DNA of 34,174 bases. Origin: Bacteroidaceae bacterium (lineage in GTDB: Bacteria; Bacteroidota; Bacteroidia; Bacteroidales; Bacteroidaceae). The notes under the pieces are model-generated. The model ran no database searches. It was not told the origin of the DNA and saw only the letters and a list, made by a program, of their open reading frames with translations. The stretch is taken from contig JAGASY010000011.1 in assembly GCA_017621515.1 (NCBI GenBank), positions 1 to 34,174 of the forward strand. The letters are read 5' to 3'. The position numbers and the translations under genes are program-made. Below, piece after piece: positions 1 through 7,570 of the stretch. Position 1 is the first letter of the stretch. Each line of letters opens with the position of its first letter.

Positions 1-482
1 ATACGGTCAGCCTCATCAAGAATAAAAAATGAAACCTTTGACAAATCCACATTCCCTGTCGCCAAATGGCTGATCATTCGTCCGGGAGTAGCGATTACGA
101 TATCAGCACCAAGCTGAAGCCCTCTCCTCTCCTGCTCATACCTTATACCGTCATTTCCTCCATACACAGCCACACTTGATACAGGCATGAAATAAGCAAA
201 ACCTTCAACCTGCTGGTCTATCTGCTGGGCAAGTTCTCTTGTAGGCGACATTATCACACAATTTATTGCCTCCTGCGGATATTTCCCTGTATTCAGTTCG
301 TTAAGTACAGGCAGCAGATACGCAGCAGTCTTTCCGGTTCCGGTCTGCGCCACTCCTATCAAGTCTCTGCCTTCAAGCAATGGCTGTATCGTTTTTTCCT
401 GTATCGGAGTACACTGAGTGAAATTCATTGCATCAAGTGCATCAAGTACAAGATCATCCAATGGAAGTTCGTCAAAATACAT
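1..482 (-). CDS. DEAD-box ATP-dependent RNA helicase, N-terminal part (3' end outside window)
   Basis: This is the amino-terminal 160 residues of an RNA helicase that unwinds RNA duplexes using ATP; the rest lies beyond the window. I read it from an ATG at 482 on the minus strand. Visible motifs in order are the Q motif (ending TPIQ), motif I AQTGTGKT, motif Ia PTRELAQQ, motif Ib TPGR, and motif II DEAD right at the window edge. The spacing of these motifs is normal for the RhlE/DeaD-like group, but the subfamily cannot be set without the C-terminus. It begins about 38 bases after the stop of the upstream LptF/LptG gene on the same strand, so it is probably the last visible gene of the lon-tgt-lpt operon. 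Sure of the family, unsure of the subtype. Confidence 0.93.
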   Translation of the reverse strand, partial: MYFDELPLDDLVLDALDAMNFTQCTPIQEKTIQPLLEGRDLIGVAQTGTGKTAAYLLPVLNELNTGKYPQEAINCVIMSPTRELAQQIDQQVEGFAYFMPVSSVAVYGGNDGIRYEQERRGLQLGADIVIATPGRMISHLATGNVDLSKVSFFILDEADR

Positions 483-520
483 ATTATCTTATTGTTTTTT
501 ATCGTTCATTTTACGCACCT

Positions 521-1771
521 CTATTTCGGTGCTTTCTTATATACATAGAATGCTATGAATATAAATATGACATTAGGAATCCACACCGCCACCACCGGAG
601 GCATATTGGCATTTATCGCAAAAGTGGAAGAGATTGTCTGGAACAAAATATAGGCAAGAGCCAAACCTATTCCTATTCCAAGCGATATACCCATACCGTT
701 TTTCCTCTTCTTTGCCGACAGCGACAGCCCAATTGCCGTCATAATAAATATGGCAAACGAAGAAGCGCCTCGCTTCCAATACTCCACTTCAAACTCTTGA
801 ATATTGGCAAATCCGCGTTGCTTCTGTCTTTCTATATACTGTTTCAGTTCAGGAGTTGTCAGCGTCATCTGCTGTCCTTTAGTAATAAGAAAATCCTGTG
901 GTTCCATCCTTATCACAGAATCCAGACGCATTCCGTTGCTCAAGACTTCACGCATACCTTGCAGGTTTCTCACCTGATAGTTCTTCACGATCCAATGATA
1001 CGGCTCCTCCGAAAGAGTGTCATACTGGATGGTAGATGCCTGCAAATGACTGACAAGTTTCTTGTTGACAAACTTGTCCAAGGTAAATTCATACCCTGTC
1101 TTTATATTATCTTCATATCTTCCTATGTACGCAATCACTCCGGTATCCACTTCAAGCTGCACATTCCTTGTATAAGTCGGGACATTTCTGCGCTTGTACG
1201 TATTCTCAAACTTCACCATCTTCACGCTTCCCCGAGGAATCACATACGCACCAAGCACGTAGGTCAGACATGCAATGACCGCTGCCGAAATCATATACGG
1301 GCGCATCAGTCGCCTGAAACTGACTCCAGTTGACATCATCGCTATTATCTCAGAGTTCTCCGCAAGCTTGGTCGTGAAGAATATCACGGAAATGAATGCA
1401 AACAGCTGACTGAAAAGGTTTGCATAAAAAGGGATAAAGTTCAGATAATAATCAAACATTATCTCTGATAAAGGAGCATTTCGGGAGAGGAACTTATCTA
1501 TATTCTCGTTGAAGTCGAAGACCACTGCAATAGAAATAATCAATGCAATCGAGAAGAAATAGGTACCAAGATATTTACCTATTATATATCTGTCAATCAA
1601 AGAAACGAGCTGATGACGAGCCATAAAATCCCAGATTTTTCTCAGCCATTTATTTCCCGTCCCTGTCTTTCTCTTACCGAAAATCTTGCGTTTCTTCCGC
1701 GGCTTCACACCTCCGGTCTCCGGTACAGACATTTTATCATCTATATCACTACTGTTGGTCGTCATATACAT
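521..1771 (-). CDS. lptG: LptF/LptG family permease (YjgP/YjgQ), lipopolysaccharide export
   Basis: A 416-residue inner-membrane protein of the YjgP/YjgQ family, the transmembrane half of the Lpt ABC transporter that pulls lipopolysaccharide out of the inner membrane. It has the family pattern: an opening DRYIIGKYLGTYFF segment that starts the first helix, two more helices (with FIPFYANLFSQLFAFISV), a central periplasmic beta-rich region of about 190 residues, then three C-terminal helices. The first 55 or so residues are an unusual basic, low-complexity extension (KPRKKRKIFGKRK); the true start could instead be the Met just before ARHQLVSLIDRY (near 1624). The gene follows tgt by 21 bases and precedes the helicase by 38, which supports one transcript. 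LptF and LptG are hard to separate by eye, so the symbol is tentative. Confidence 0.9.
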   Translation of the reverse strand: MYMTTNSSDIDDKMSVPETGGVKPRKKRKIFGKRKTGTGNKWLRKIWDFMARHQLVSLIDRYIIGKYLGTYFFSIALIISIAVVFDFNENIDKFLSRNAPLSEIMFDYYLNFIPFYANLFSQLFAFISVIFFTTKLAENSEIIAMMSTGVSFRRLMRPYMISAAVIACLTYVLGAYVIPRGSVKMVKFENTYKRRNVPTYTRNVQLEVDTGVIAYIGRYEDNIKTGYEFTLDKFVNKKLVSHLQASTIQYDTLSEEPYHWIVKNYQVRNLQGMREVLSNGMRLDSVIRMEPQDFLITKGQQMTLTTPELKQYIERQKQRGFANIQEFEVEYWKRGASSFAIFIMTAIGLSLSAKKRKNGMGISLGIGIGLALAYILFQTISSTFAINANMPPVVAVWIPNVIFIFIAFYVYKKAPK

Positions 1772-1792
1772 CTAATATAATAGGAGCAAAGT

Positions 1793-2923
1793 CTATAGTC
1801 TTGTACCGAGAACATCCACCATCTTTGATTTCCATACAGAGAAATCACCGCAGATAATATGTTTACGTGCTTCACCAACAAGCCACAAATAAAAAGCCAG
1901 ATTATGAATCGACGCTATCTGCAAAGCCAACAGTTCCTTGGCTTTGAACAAATGATGCAAATAAGCACGGCTATATGCCGTATCCACGTAAGAATCTCCT
2001 TCTGCATCTATCGGTTCAAAATCCATCTCCCACTTTTTGTTTCTCATGTTCATGATGCCATGTTTGGTGAAAAGCATGGCATTTCTGCCATTGCGCGTCG
2101 GCATTACACAGTCAAACATATCCACACCCCGCTCAATGGCTTCAAGCAGATTAATCGGTGTACCCACTCCCATGAGATAACGCGGCTTTTCCTTCGGGAG
2201 AATGGCATTGACCACTTCTATCATTTCATACATAACCTCAGTCGGTTCGCCCACGGCAAGCCCTCCGATGGCATTTCCATCAGCGCCCTTGCTTGCCACA
2301 TTCTCTGCCGCCCTTTTACGCAAGTCCGCATACGTACATCCCTGCACTATCGGGAATAGAGACTGACTGTACCCATATTTAGGCTCTGTCTCATTGAACC
2401 GCTTAATACATCTGTCAAGCCAGTTTTCCGTCAAATCCAGCGATTTACGCGCATAGTCAAAATCAGAAGTACCGGGAGGACACTCGTCAAAAGCCATGAT
2501 GATGTCGGCACCGATGGTACGCTCTATATCCATCACCTTTTCCGGACTGAAGAAATGCTTCGAACCGTCTATGTGGGAACGGAACTCAGCTCCGTCGGCA
2601 GTCAACTTTCTGATTCCTGCAAGCGAGAATACCTGAAATCCGCCACTGTCCGTGAGCATCGGTCTGTCGAAACCGTTGAACTTATGCAGTCCTCCGGCTT
2701 TTTCAATCACCTCAAGCCCCGGGCGAAGATACAGATGATAGGTATTTCCAAGTATTATCTGTGCCTTTATGTCATCTTTCAGTTCATGCAGATGCACACC
2801 TTTCACACTCCCTATCGTACCGACAGGCATAAATATGGGAGTCTCTATCTTGCCGTGATCCGTAGTTATCACACCGGCACGCGCATTGGTCTTTGAATCT
2901 GTATATTGAAGTTCAAAAGTCAT
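1793..2923 (-). CDS. tgt: tRNA-guanine transglycosylase (queuine/preQ1 tRNA-ribosyltransferase)
   Basis: Exchanges guanine-34 of GUN-anticodon tRNAs for the queuosine precursor preQ1. The 376-residue product has the whole TIM-barrel core: the base-recognition motif LTDSGGFQVFSL with Asp92, the GGLAVGEP loop (220-227), and the nucleophile/tRNA-binding motif DMFDCVMPTRNGRN (268-281). Odd point: the bacterial zinc site CxCxxC expected near residues 309-316 is absent (the segment reads EGDSYVDTA), although HHLF follows. From memory, Bacteroides Tgt proteins show the same loss, so this is probably a lineage trait rather than decay. The gene sits between lon (65 bases upstream) and the Lpt permease (21 bases downstream) on the same strand. 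Confidence 0.97.
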   Translation of the reverse strand: MTFELQYTDSKTNARAGVITTDHGKIETPIFMPVGTIGSVKGVHLHELKDDIKAQIILGNTYHLYLRPGLEVIEKAGGLHKFNGFDRPMLTDSGGFQVFSLAGIRKLTADGAEFRSHIDGSKHFFSPEKVMDIERTIGADIIMAFDECPPGTSDFDYARKSLDLTENWLDRCIKRFNETEPKYGYSQSLFPIVQGCTYADLRKRAAENVASKGADGNAIGGLAVGEPTEVMYEMIEVVNAILPKEKPRYLMGVGTPINLLEAIERGVDMFDCVMPTRNGRNAMLFTKHGIMNMRNKKWEMDFEPIDAEGDSYVDTAYSRAYLHHLFKAKELLALQIASIHNLAFYLWLVGEARKHIICGDFSVWKSKMVDVLGTRL

Positions 2924-2988
2924 TTCTTCTATTTATCTGTTTTTGCAAACGATATTACACATCACATCACCGGACAGACAGGAGGGCA

Positions 2989-5475
2989 TCACTTACCCGC
3001 CTCCTCCGTATGCTGAGGTTCGCTAAAATCCAGAGGGTCAGCCACCTTCTCATCAAGCAGTGCAAAACTCAGCACATCCTCCACATTCTCTACATAATGG
3101 AACGTCACCCCTTTCACATATATTTCCGGTATCTGCTTTATGTCCTTCTCATTCTCATGGCACAGCATGATGTCCTTGATTCCAGCACGCTTCGCCGCCA
3201 GAATCTTCTCTTTGATACCTCCCACAGGGAGCACCTTTCCGCGCAACGTAATCTCTCCCGTCATGGCGATATTCTGACGCACCTTCCGCTGAGTCAGCGC
3301 AGAAGCTATAGATGTGGCGATGGTTATACCAGCAGAAGGCCCGTCTTTCGGCACTGCACCTTCCGGCACATGTATATGTATGTTCCAATTGTCGAAGATG
3401 CTACTGTCTATACCTAATTTGCCCGCATGAGCCTTCAGATATTCAAGTGCAAGCACAGCCGACTCCTTCATCACATCACCGAGATTTCCGGTCAGTGTCA
3501 GTTTGCCGCTCTTGCCGCGGCTGAGACTTGTCTCCACAAAGAGAATCTCTCCGCCGACAGCAGTCCATGCAAGTCCGGTAACAACTCCGGCATACTCATT
3601 GCCCTGATACTTGTCACGTGTAAACTCAACAGGACCAAGATAAGTCTCCACATCTTCCGGCCTCAAATCACGCTTCGGCAGTTCTGCCGTCTTTGCATAA
3701 TTCAGTGTCAGCTTACGCAACAACTTGTTTATCTTCTTGTCAAGCTCACGCACACCGGACTCTCTTGTATATCCTTCTATCACCTTCTCTATGGCTGGTT
3801 TGGTCAACTTGATACCGGAATCAGCCATTCCGAGATTTTCAAGCTCTTTCGGGACAAGATGGCGACGTGCGATTTCCACCTTCTCTTCCGTCAGATAACC
3901 GCTCACCTCTATCAGCTCCATTCGGTCGAGCAAAGGGGCCGGGATATTCGATATATTGTTTGCCGTAGCAATAAACATCACCTTCGACAAATCATAGTCC
4001 ACATCCAGAAAATTGTCGTGGAATGCAGAATTTTGCTCAGGGTCAAGCACTTCAAGCAGAGCCGACGAAGGGTCTCCGTTGAAGTTCTGCTGCGACACCT
4101 TGTCTATCTCATCCAGAATAAATACAGGATTGGAACTCTGGGCTTTTATCATGTTCTTTATGATACGTCCGGGCATGGCACCTATATAAGTTTTTCTGTG
4201 TCCGCGTATCTCCGACTCATCATGCAGACCTCCGAGGCTCACACGCACATACTGCCTTTTCATCGCTTTGGCGATGCTCTTTCCAAGCGAAGTCTTACCT
4301 ACTCCCGGAGGGCCGTACAGACAGATAATCGGGCTTTTGAAATCACCTCTCATCTTCAATACGGCAAGATGCTCAAGAATACGTTCCTTGACCTTCTCCA
4401 TGCCGTAATGGTCTTTGTTCAGCACTCTTTCCGCATTGGTAAGGTTCAGATTGTCTTTCGTATATTCATTCCACGGCAGACTCAACATCGTGTCAAGATA
4501 ATTGTACTGCACGTTGTAGTCAGGGCTTTGCTCGTTCATGTGACACAGCTTCTCCACCTCCTTCTTGAACACGGCAGCCACTTCTTGGCTCCACTTCTTC
4601 TTCTCCGCACGTTCATACAGACCGTCAATCTCCTCCTGTCCCGTATCTCCGAGTTCCTCCTTTATGCTCTTCATCTCCTGCTGAAGGAAATGCTCACGCT
4701 GCTGTCGGCTTAAGTCTTCATGTGTCCGCATCTGTATAGATGCCTTCAACTTGGCATACTGATACTCACGGTGCAGAATCTCAAGCAGCTTGGTGGCGCG
4801 GTTTTGCAAACTGTCCTCTTCCAGCAACATGATACGTTCATTGTTCGAAATAGGCAGATTGGCACAGATGAAGTTGATAAGGAACACTTTGTTCTGTATG
4901 TTGTTGATAGCAAACGAAGAAGCAGCCATCATACCGTCGCCGGAACGCAGGAACTTGTCGGCTGTCTCCTTACATGCATCCACATACACCGTAAACTTAG
5001 GGTCGTCCTTGGAAGGAATCTCCTCCGGAGCTTTCCTCACATGGCCGACCATATATGAAATTTCCTCGTGCAGTTCACACAAATGGATACGGTTGAAGCC
5101 CTGAAGCAATGCAGTCTTCGAACCGTCCGGCAACTGAAGTATCCGAACAACCTTCGCTATGACACCTGTAAGATAAAGCTGGTCCATGTCCGGCTCTTCC
5201 ACATTGTCGTCCTTCTGGCAAAACACACCTATCAGTTTGTTAGTCTTGTTTGCCTCATTGAGCAGTTTCAATGATGACTTGCGTCGTATGTTAATAGGCA
5301 GCATCGTACCCGGAAAAAGCATCATATTGCGAAGCGGGAGCACCGGTATTTCCTTCTCATCATTAAAGTCAACTTCAAACGTGCTGTCTTCAGCCGTATC
5401 AAAGTTGGCAATCAATGAAATGGAATTTTCTCTTGGTGACTCCTCAAAAATCTCTTCTAACCTTAAATCTTTCAT
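2989..5475 (-). CDS. lon: ATP-dependent endopeptidase Lon
   Basis: Cytoplasmic AAA+ protease that degrades misfolded and regulatory proteins. The 828-residue length is typical of Bacteroidota Lon. Seen in order: an N-terminal substrate-binding domain ([18 protein letters not shown] at about 45-62), a coiled-coil stretch with [20 protein letters not shown], Walker [14 protein letters not shown] (around 385), Walker [10 protein letters not shown], and the C-terminal protease domain with catalytic Ser in PKDGPSAG (around 714) and catalytic Lys in [14 protein letters not shown] (around 757). All catalytic residues are present. The short acidic tail [16 protein letters not shown] is a normal lineage extension. 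It is the first gene of the minus-strand operon, with a Bacteroidota -7 box about 112-119 bases upstream. Confidence 0.98.
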   Translation of the reverse strand: MKDLRLEEIFEESPRENSISLIANFDTAEDSTFEVDFNDEKEIPVLPLRNMMLFPGTMLPINIRRKSSLKLLNEANKTNKLIGVFCQKDDNVEEPDMDQLYLTGVIAKVVRILQLPDGSKTALLQGFNRIHLCELHEEISYMVGHVRKAPEEIPSKDDPKFTVYVDACKETADKFLRSGDGMMAASSFAINNIQNKVFLINFICANLPISNNERIMLLEEDSLQNRATKLLEILHREYQYAKLKASIQMRTHEDLSRQQREHFLQQEMKSIKEELGDTGQEEIDGLYERAEKKKWSQEVAAVFKKEVEKLCHMNEQSPDYNVQYNYLDTMLSLPWNEYTKDNLNLTNAERVLNKDHYGMEKVKERILEHLAVLKMRGDFKSPIICLYGPPGVGKTSLGKSIAKAMKRQYVRVSLGGLHDESEIRGHRKTYIGAMPGRIIKNMIKAQSSNPVFILDEIDKVSQQNFNGDPSSALLEVLDPEQNSAFHDNFLDVDYDLSKVMFIATANNISNIPAPLLDRMELIEVSGYLTEEKVEIARRHLVPKELENLGMADSGIKLTKPAIEKVIEGYTRESGVRELDKKINKLLRKLTLNYAKTAELPKRDLRPEDVETYLGPVEFTRDKYQGNEYAGVVTGLAWTAVGGEILFVETSLSRGKSGKLTLTGNLGDVMKESAVLALEYLKAHAGKLGIDSSIFDNWNIHIHVPEGAVPKDGPSAGITIATSIASALTQRKVRQNIAMTGEITLRGKVLPVGGIKEKILAAKRAGIKDIMLCHENEKDIKQIPEIYVKGVTFHYVENVEDVLSFALLDEKVADPLDFSEPQHTEEAGK

Positions 5476-5586
5476 GTTTCAGTTTCAGTCTCTTGTTCGT
5501 ATTCTATAATTGCTTTTTAAGTACATCTTCCCGGATTATTACCCAATAAAAGTTTCCGGATGTACACCGATTGGCATAAATCGGGG

Positions 5587-5594
5587 CAAATTTA
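5587..5594 (-). promoter_or_regulatory. Likely -7 box of the lon operon promoter
   Basis: On the minus strand the sequence reads TAAATTTG, matching the Bacteroidota -7 consensus TAnnTTTG, about 112 bases before the lon start. A clear -33 TTTG at the ideal spacing is not seen; the nearest TTTTG is about 24 bases away. Inference from motif and position only. Confidence 0.45.
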
Positions 5595-5744
5595 CAGAAA
5601 AACAACGGAATAAATGTACAAAATCAAAATAAATAATATTAAAAGCGGATGATTTAGAGACTGTTCCAAAAGCATCCGTCTAATCACAGACTCATAAACT
5701 AAAAAGTAGTCTGCCAAGTACCCACATAAACCTTGTAACTAAAG

Positions 5745-6550
5745 CAGACATTTAGGTACCTTACAAAATACGTGCCAACAGCGAAAAACGAAGAGAAAAG
5801 AAAAACGGTTTTATCACAAAAAAAGATAAACACAAAACAAAATGACAACAAATACAGTCAATTACTTTCTTTCTGATTTTATCAAATGTTAAAATTTCAA
5901 GTCCTCTGGCACGCGTCAAAATCGACCGCGCCGAACTTTTCTCGGAGAACGGGGATTCTACGCGCATTTTCAAACACATCATTGAAATGTGAAATTATGT
6001 TTCGTTTTTGACGGCTCTTTTACATTTATTTATTTTCAGCGAAGAGTTTCTTTCTCCAATCTACTAAGTTTTGATATTTCCAGCGCACTGTCGTCGTCAC
6101 CACAGTACACTGAAAAAGTGACGACAGTGCGCCACAAATTTGCGCGCTTAGTAGATTGGAGAAATTTTCAGTGTAGATTTTTTGAAATCGCACTGGGAAA
6201 GAGGGAAAAAGGCTGTTCGCTTCGGTTGAAATGTTAAGAAGTGTATAATTTCTGTTTTGAAAAAGTGCTTGAACAGAAACTTAAAAATGAGTGGATTTGA
6301 AAAGGGTTTTGAAGGTAAAAACGGTAAGATTTATTGTAACGTATTAATAATCAATAGATTACTAAAATATTCAAAAATTTCAAAAAATTGCGTCCAGCAC
6401 GATTTTTTGAGCGTTTTTAAAAATTTTATATTTGATTGATTATCAAATATTTATCCCAACAGCAAAAATTTTGTCTTTTTGCTGCCAGCAAAAAATCGCT
6501 CGAAGTGTTAAATTTTCATTTTGGGCGAAAATATCATTTTGTCATTTTGA
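5745..6550 (-). repeat. Dispersed AT-rich repeat, copy 1 (inverted relative to copies 2 and 3)
   Basis: The reverse complement of this stretch aligns along its length with 22611-23395 and 28645-29450. Best-conserved parts, in element order, are the start TGACAAAATGATATTTTCGC (6550 downward), AATTTAACACTTCGAGCGA (about 6510-6492), the ACGCAATTTTTTGAA block (about 6395), TTATACACTTCTTAACATTT (about 6247-6228), ATAAATAAATGTAAAAGA (about 6034-6017), and ATGCGCGTAGAATCCCCG (5967-5950) running to ATTTTAACATTTGA (about 5896). The core is roughly 5873-6550; weaker similarity continues to about 5745. The centre (6051-6164) is copy-specific and forms a very long stem. It fills most of the gap between lon and the RAYT transposase. 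Family unknown to me. Confidence 0.85.
6051..6164. repeat. Nested perfect inverted repeats at the centre of repeat copy 1
   Basis: Outer arms TTTCTCCAATCTACTAAG (6051-6068) and CTTAGTAGATTGGAGAAA (6147-6164) are exact complements over 18 bases. Inside them GCGCACTGTCGTcgtCAC (6083-6100) pairs with GTGACGACAGTGCGC (6118-6132), with a three-base bulge. The inner arm contains the CAGCGCACTG unit that also builds hairpins in the centres of copies 2 and 3. The structure could form a cruciform in DNA or a double hairpin in RNA. Confidence 0.85.
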
Positions 6551-6597
6551 AAAATAGGGTGCAGCCGCCTCTGTAACATGTATTTTTGCGACGATGC

Positions 6598-6617
6598 GGA
6601 TGCACCGGGGTGCATCC
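6598..6617. repeat. REP-like palindrome, copy a
   Basis: GGATGCACCGGGGTGCATCC: a 9-bp perfect stem GGATGCACC/GGTGCATCC around a GG centre. It lies 168 bases upstream of the RAYT transposase gene. The same palindrome recurs twice inside that gene (6802-6821 and 7116-7134), as expected if it is a target or by-product of the enzyme. Confidence 0.8.
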
Positions 6618-6663
6618 CTACTGGGAGGACGGCACTCTGTGTAATCGTTGGAGGCTATAAATT
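6599..6663 (+). pseudogene. Short duplicated fragment of the RAYT transposase gene
   Basis: This stretch is nearly identical to the interior of the transposase gene at 7116-7178 and can be translated in the same way: DAPGCIPTGRTALCVIVGGYK against DAPGCIPTVRTALGVIIGGYK in the intact gene. The match begins at the palindrome and stops after the GGYK codons, after which the frame runs to a stop within eight codons. It looks like the remnant of a second transposase copy or of an aberrant insertion event, in the same orientation and about 520 bases upstream of the matching part. Confidence 0.75.
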
Positions 6664-6721
6664 AGTTTTCTTATTCCCATAGGAAATATTCTTTTGCTCA
6701 GTTGATTTTCTCTGTTATTTT

Positions 6722-6752
6722 TTTGTGCGACGCAGAGGAATTGGTATTTTTG
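6722..6752 (+). promoter_or_regulatory. Bacteroidota-type promoter for the RAYT transposase
   Basis: TTTG at 6722-6725 and TATTTTTG at 6745-6752, separated by 19 bases, match the -33/-7 consensus (TTTG, 19-21, TAnnTTTG) exactly. The start of transcription would fall near 6758, about 28 bases before the ATG at 6786. Confidence 0.6.
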
Positions 6753-6785
6753 TCGCAATAAATTGTTTACATTCAGACAAATTAC

Positions 6786-7337
6786 ATGATTGACAATGTA
6801 GGGATGCACCCCGGTGCATCCGTTGAAAAAGAACCTGCTGAAAAAGCATTGCCCGACAAACTGCCACACCGCAAAAATACTTGTGCCGAATTTCACGACT
6901 ATTCGGGCGGCAACTATTTCGTAACAATATGCACACGCGATAAAGAGCAATATTTCGGTAGAATCCTTAATGGTGAAATGCGTCACAGTGTGATAGGCGA
7001 GGTCGCGTACAAGGCTTTGGAATCTCTTCACACACACTATAGTTATGTTGAAGTACCACTGTTTGTTGTCATGCCCAATCATATTCATGCTATAATAACC
7101 ATACGTGAAAGCATAGATGCACCGGGGTGCATCCCTACTGTGAGGACGGCACTCGGTGTGATTATCGGAGGATATAAACAGTCCGTGACCCGCTATGCCC
7201 GTCGTAACGGCATTGTTTTTGGATGGCAAATCCGTTATCATGACCATATAATACGTGGAGCGCGAGACGGGAATATGATTTCGGAATATATTAAAAACAA
7301 CGTTGTCCATTGGGAGAATGACTGCTTTTACAAATGA
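6786..7337 (+). CDS. REP-associated tyrosine transposase (RAYT), Y1/HUH superfamily
   Basis: A single-strand DNA nickase/transposase of the IS200-like Y1 family. The 183-residue protein has the family opening LPHRKN...YFVTICTRDKEQYFG (26-58), the metal-binding HUH motif as MPNHIHAI (His99, His101), a helix with candidate catalytic tyrosines Tyr130 or Tyr137 (GGYKQSVTRYARR), and the closing block YHDHIIRG...ISEYIKNNVVHW. It is of full length for the family and unbroken. Two REP-like palindromes lie inside the coding sequence: one encodes residues 6-12, the other residues 111-117 in the loop after the HUH motif, so insertion there is tolerated. It is bounded by repeat copy 1 upstream and a broken frame downstream. 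RAYTs are usually single-copy domesticated enzymes linked to REP palindromes; which palindrome it acts on here is inferred. Confidence 0.9.
   Translation: MIDNVGMHPGASVEKEPAEKALPDKLPHRKNTCAEFHDYSGGNYFVTICTRDKEQYFGRILNGEMRHSVIGEVAYKALESLHTHYSYVEVPLFVVMPNHIHAIITIRESIDAPGCIPTVRTALGVIIGGYKQSVTRYARRNGIVFGWQIRYHDHIIRGARDGNMISEYIKNNVVHWENDCFYK
6802..6821. repeat. REP-like palindrome, copy b (inside RAYT gene)
   Basis: GGATGCACCCCGGTGCATCC, the exact reverse complement of copy a, lies in the first codons of the transposase gene (residues 6-12, GMHPGAS). The opposite orientation relative to copies a and c makes 6598-6821 an inverted pair, a layout resembling a REP doublet (BIME). Confidence 0.8.
7116..7134. 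repeat. REP-like palindrome, copy c (inside RAYT gene)
   Basis: GATGCACCGGGGTGCATCC, identical to copy a apart from the first base, encodes DAPGCIP in the variable loop between the HUH motif and the tyrosine helix. The following 45 or so bases also match the sequence after copy a. Confidence 0.8.
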
Positions 7338-7503
7338 GTACCTATGACCTTATACCGGGAAAAAACAAATTGACCGTAGTGGCTGAATCAGAATCAAGCT
7401 ATCGCAGTACCAACAATATCAGAGGAAGGCTGAGGGGATAACTTCATCAAGCAACTCACCCGACAGTCTTACGACTATCTCCCTTCAAAATGGCACGCTT
7501 GAA
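7334..7503 (+). pseudogene. Broken small reading frame of unknown origin
   Basis: An ATG at 7334 overlaps the transposase stop (ATGA) and opens a 35-codon frame (MSTYDLIPGKNKLTVVAE...) ending in TAA at 7439-7441. Shifting frame just before that stop gives an open continuation GDNFIKQLTRQSYDYLPSKW, ending in TGA near 7502. Both parts have protein-like composition, so this is probably one decayed gene with a frameshift. I do not recognise the family. A short direct repeat (accggaaaaaacaaatt-like) occurs at 7354 and again at 7549, just before the next gene. It could also be non-coding; confidence is low. Confidence 0.3.
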
Positions 7504-7570
7504 TTATGATATACCTCATGCACCCTTTTAAAACATAAGAACTTAAAAACCGGAAAAAACAAATTAAAGT

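Noticed and set aside
428..1333. 301-residue plus-strand frame over the lptG gene
   Set aside because: It is the complement of a well-supported permease gene and has implausible composition (rich in His, Arg and Cys).
6618..7310. 230-residue frame on the minus strand opposite the RAYT gene
   Set aside because: It is the antisense shadow of the transposase; the plus strand has the HUH motifs and the promoter.
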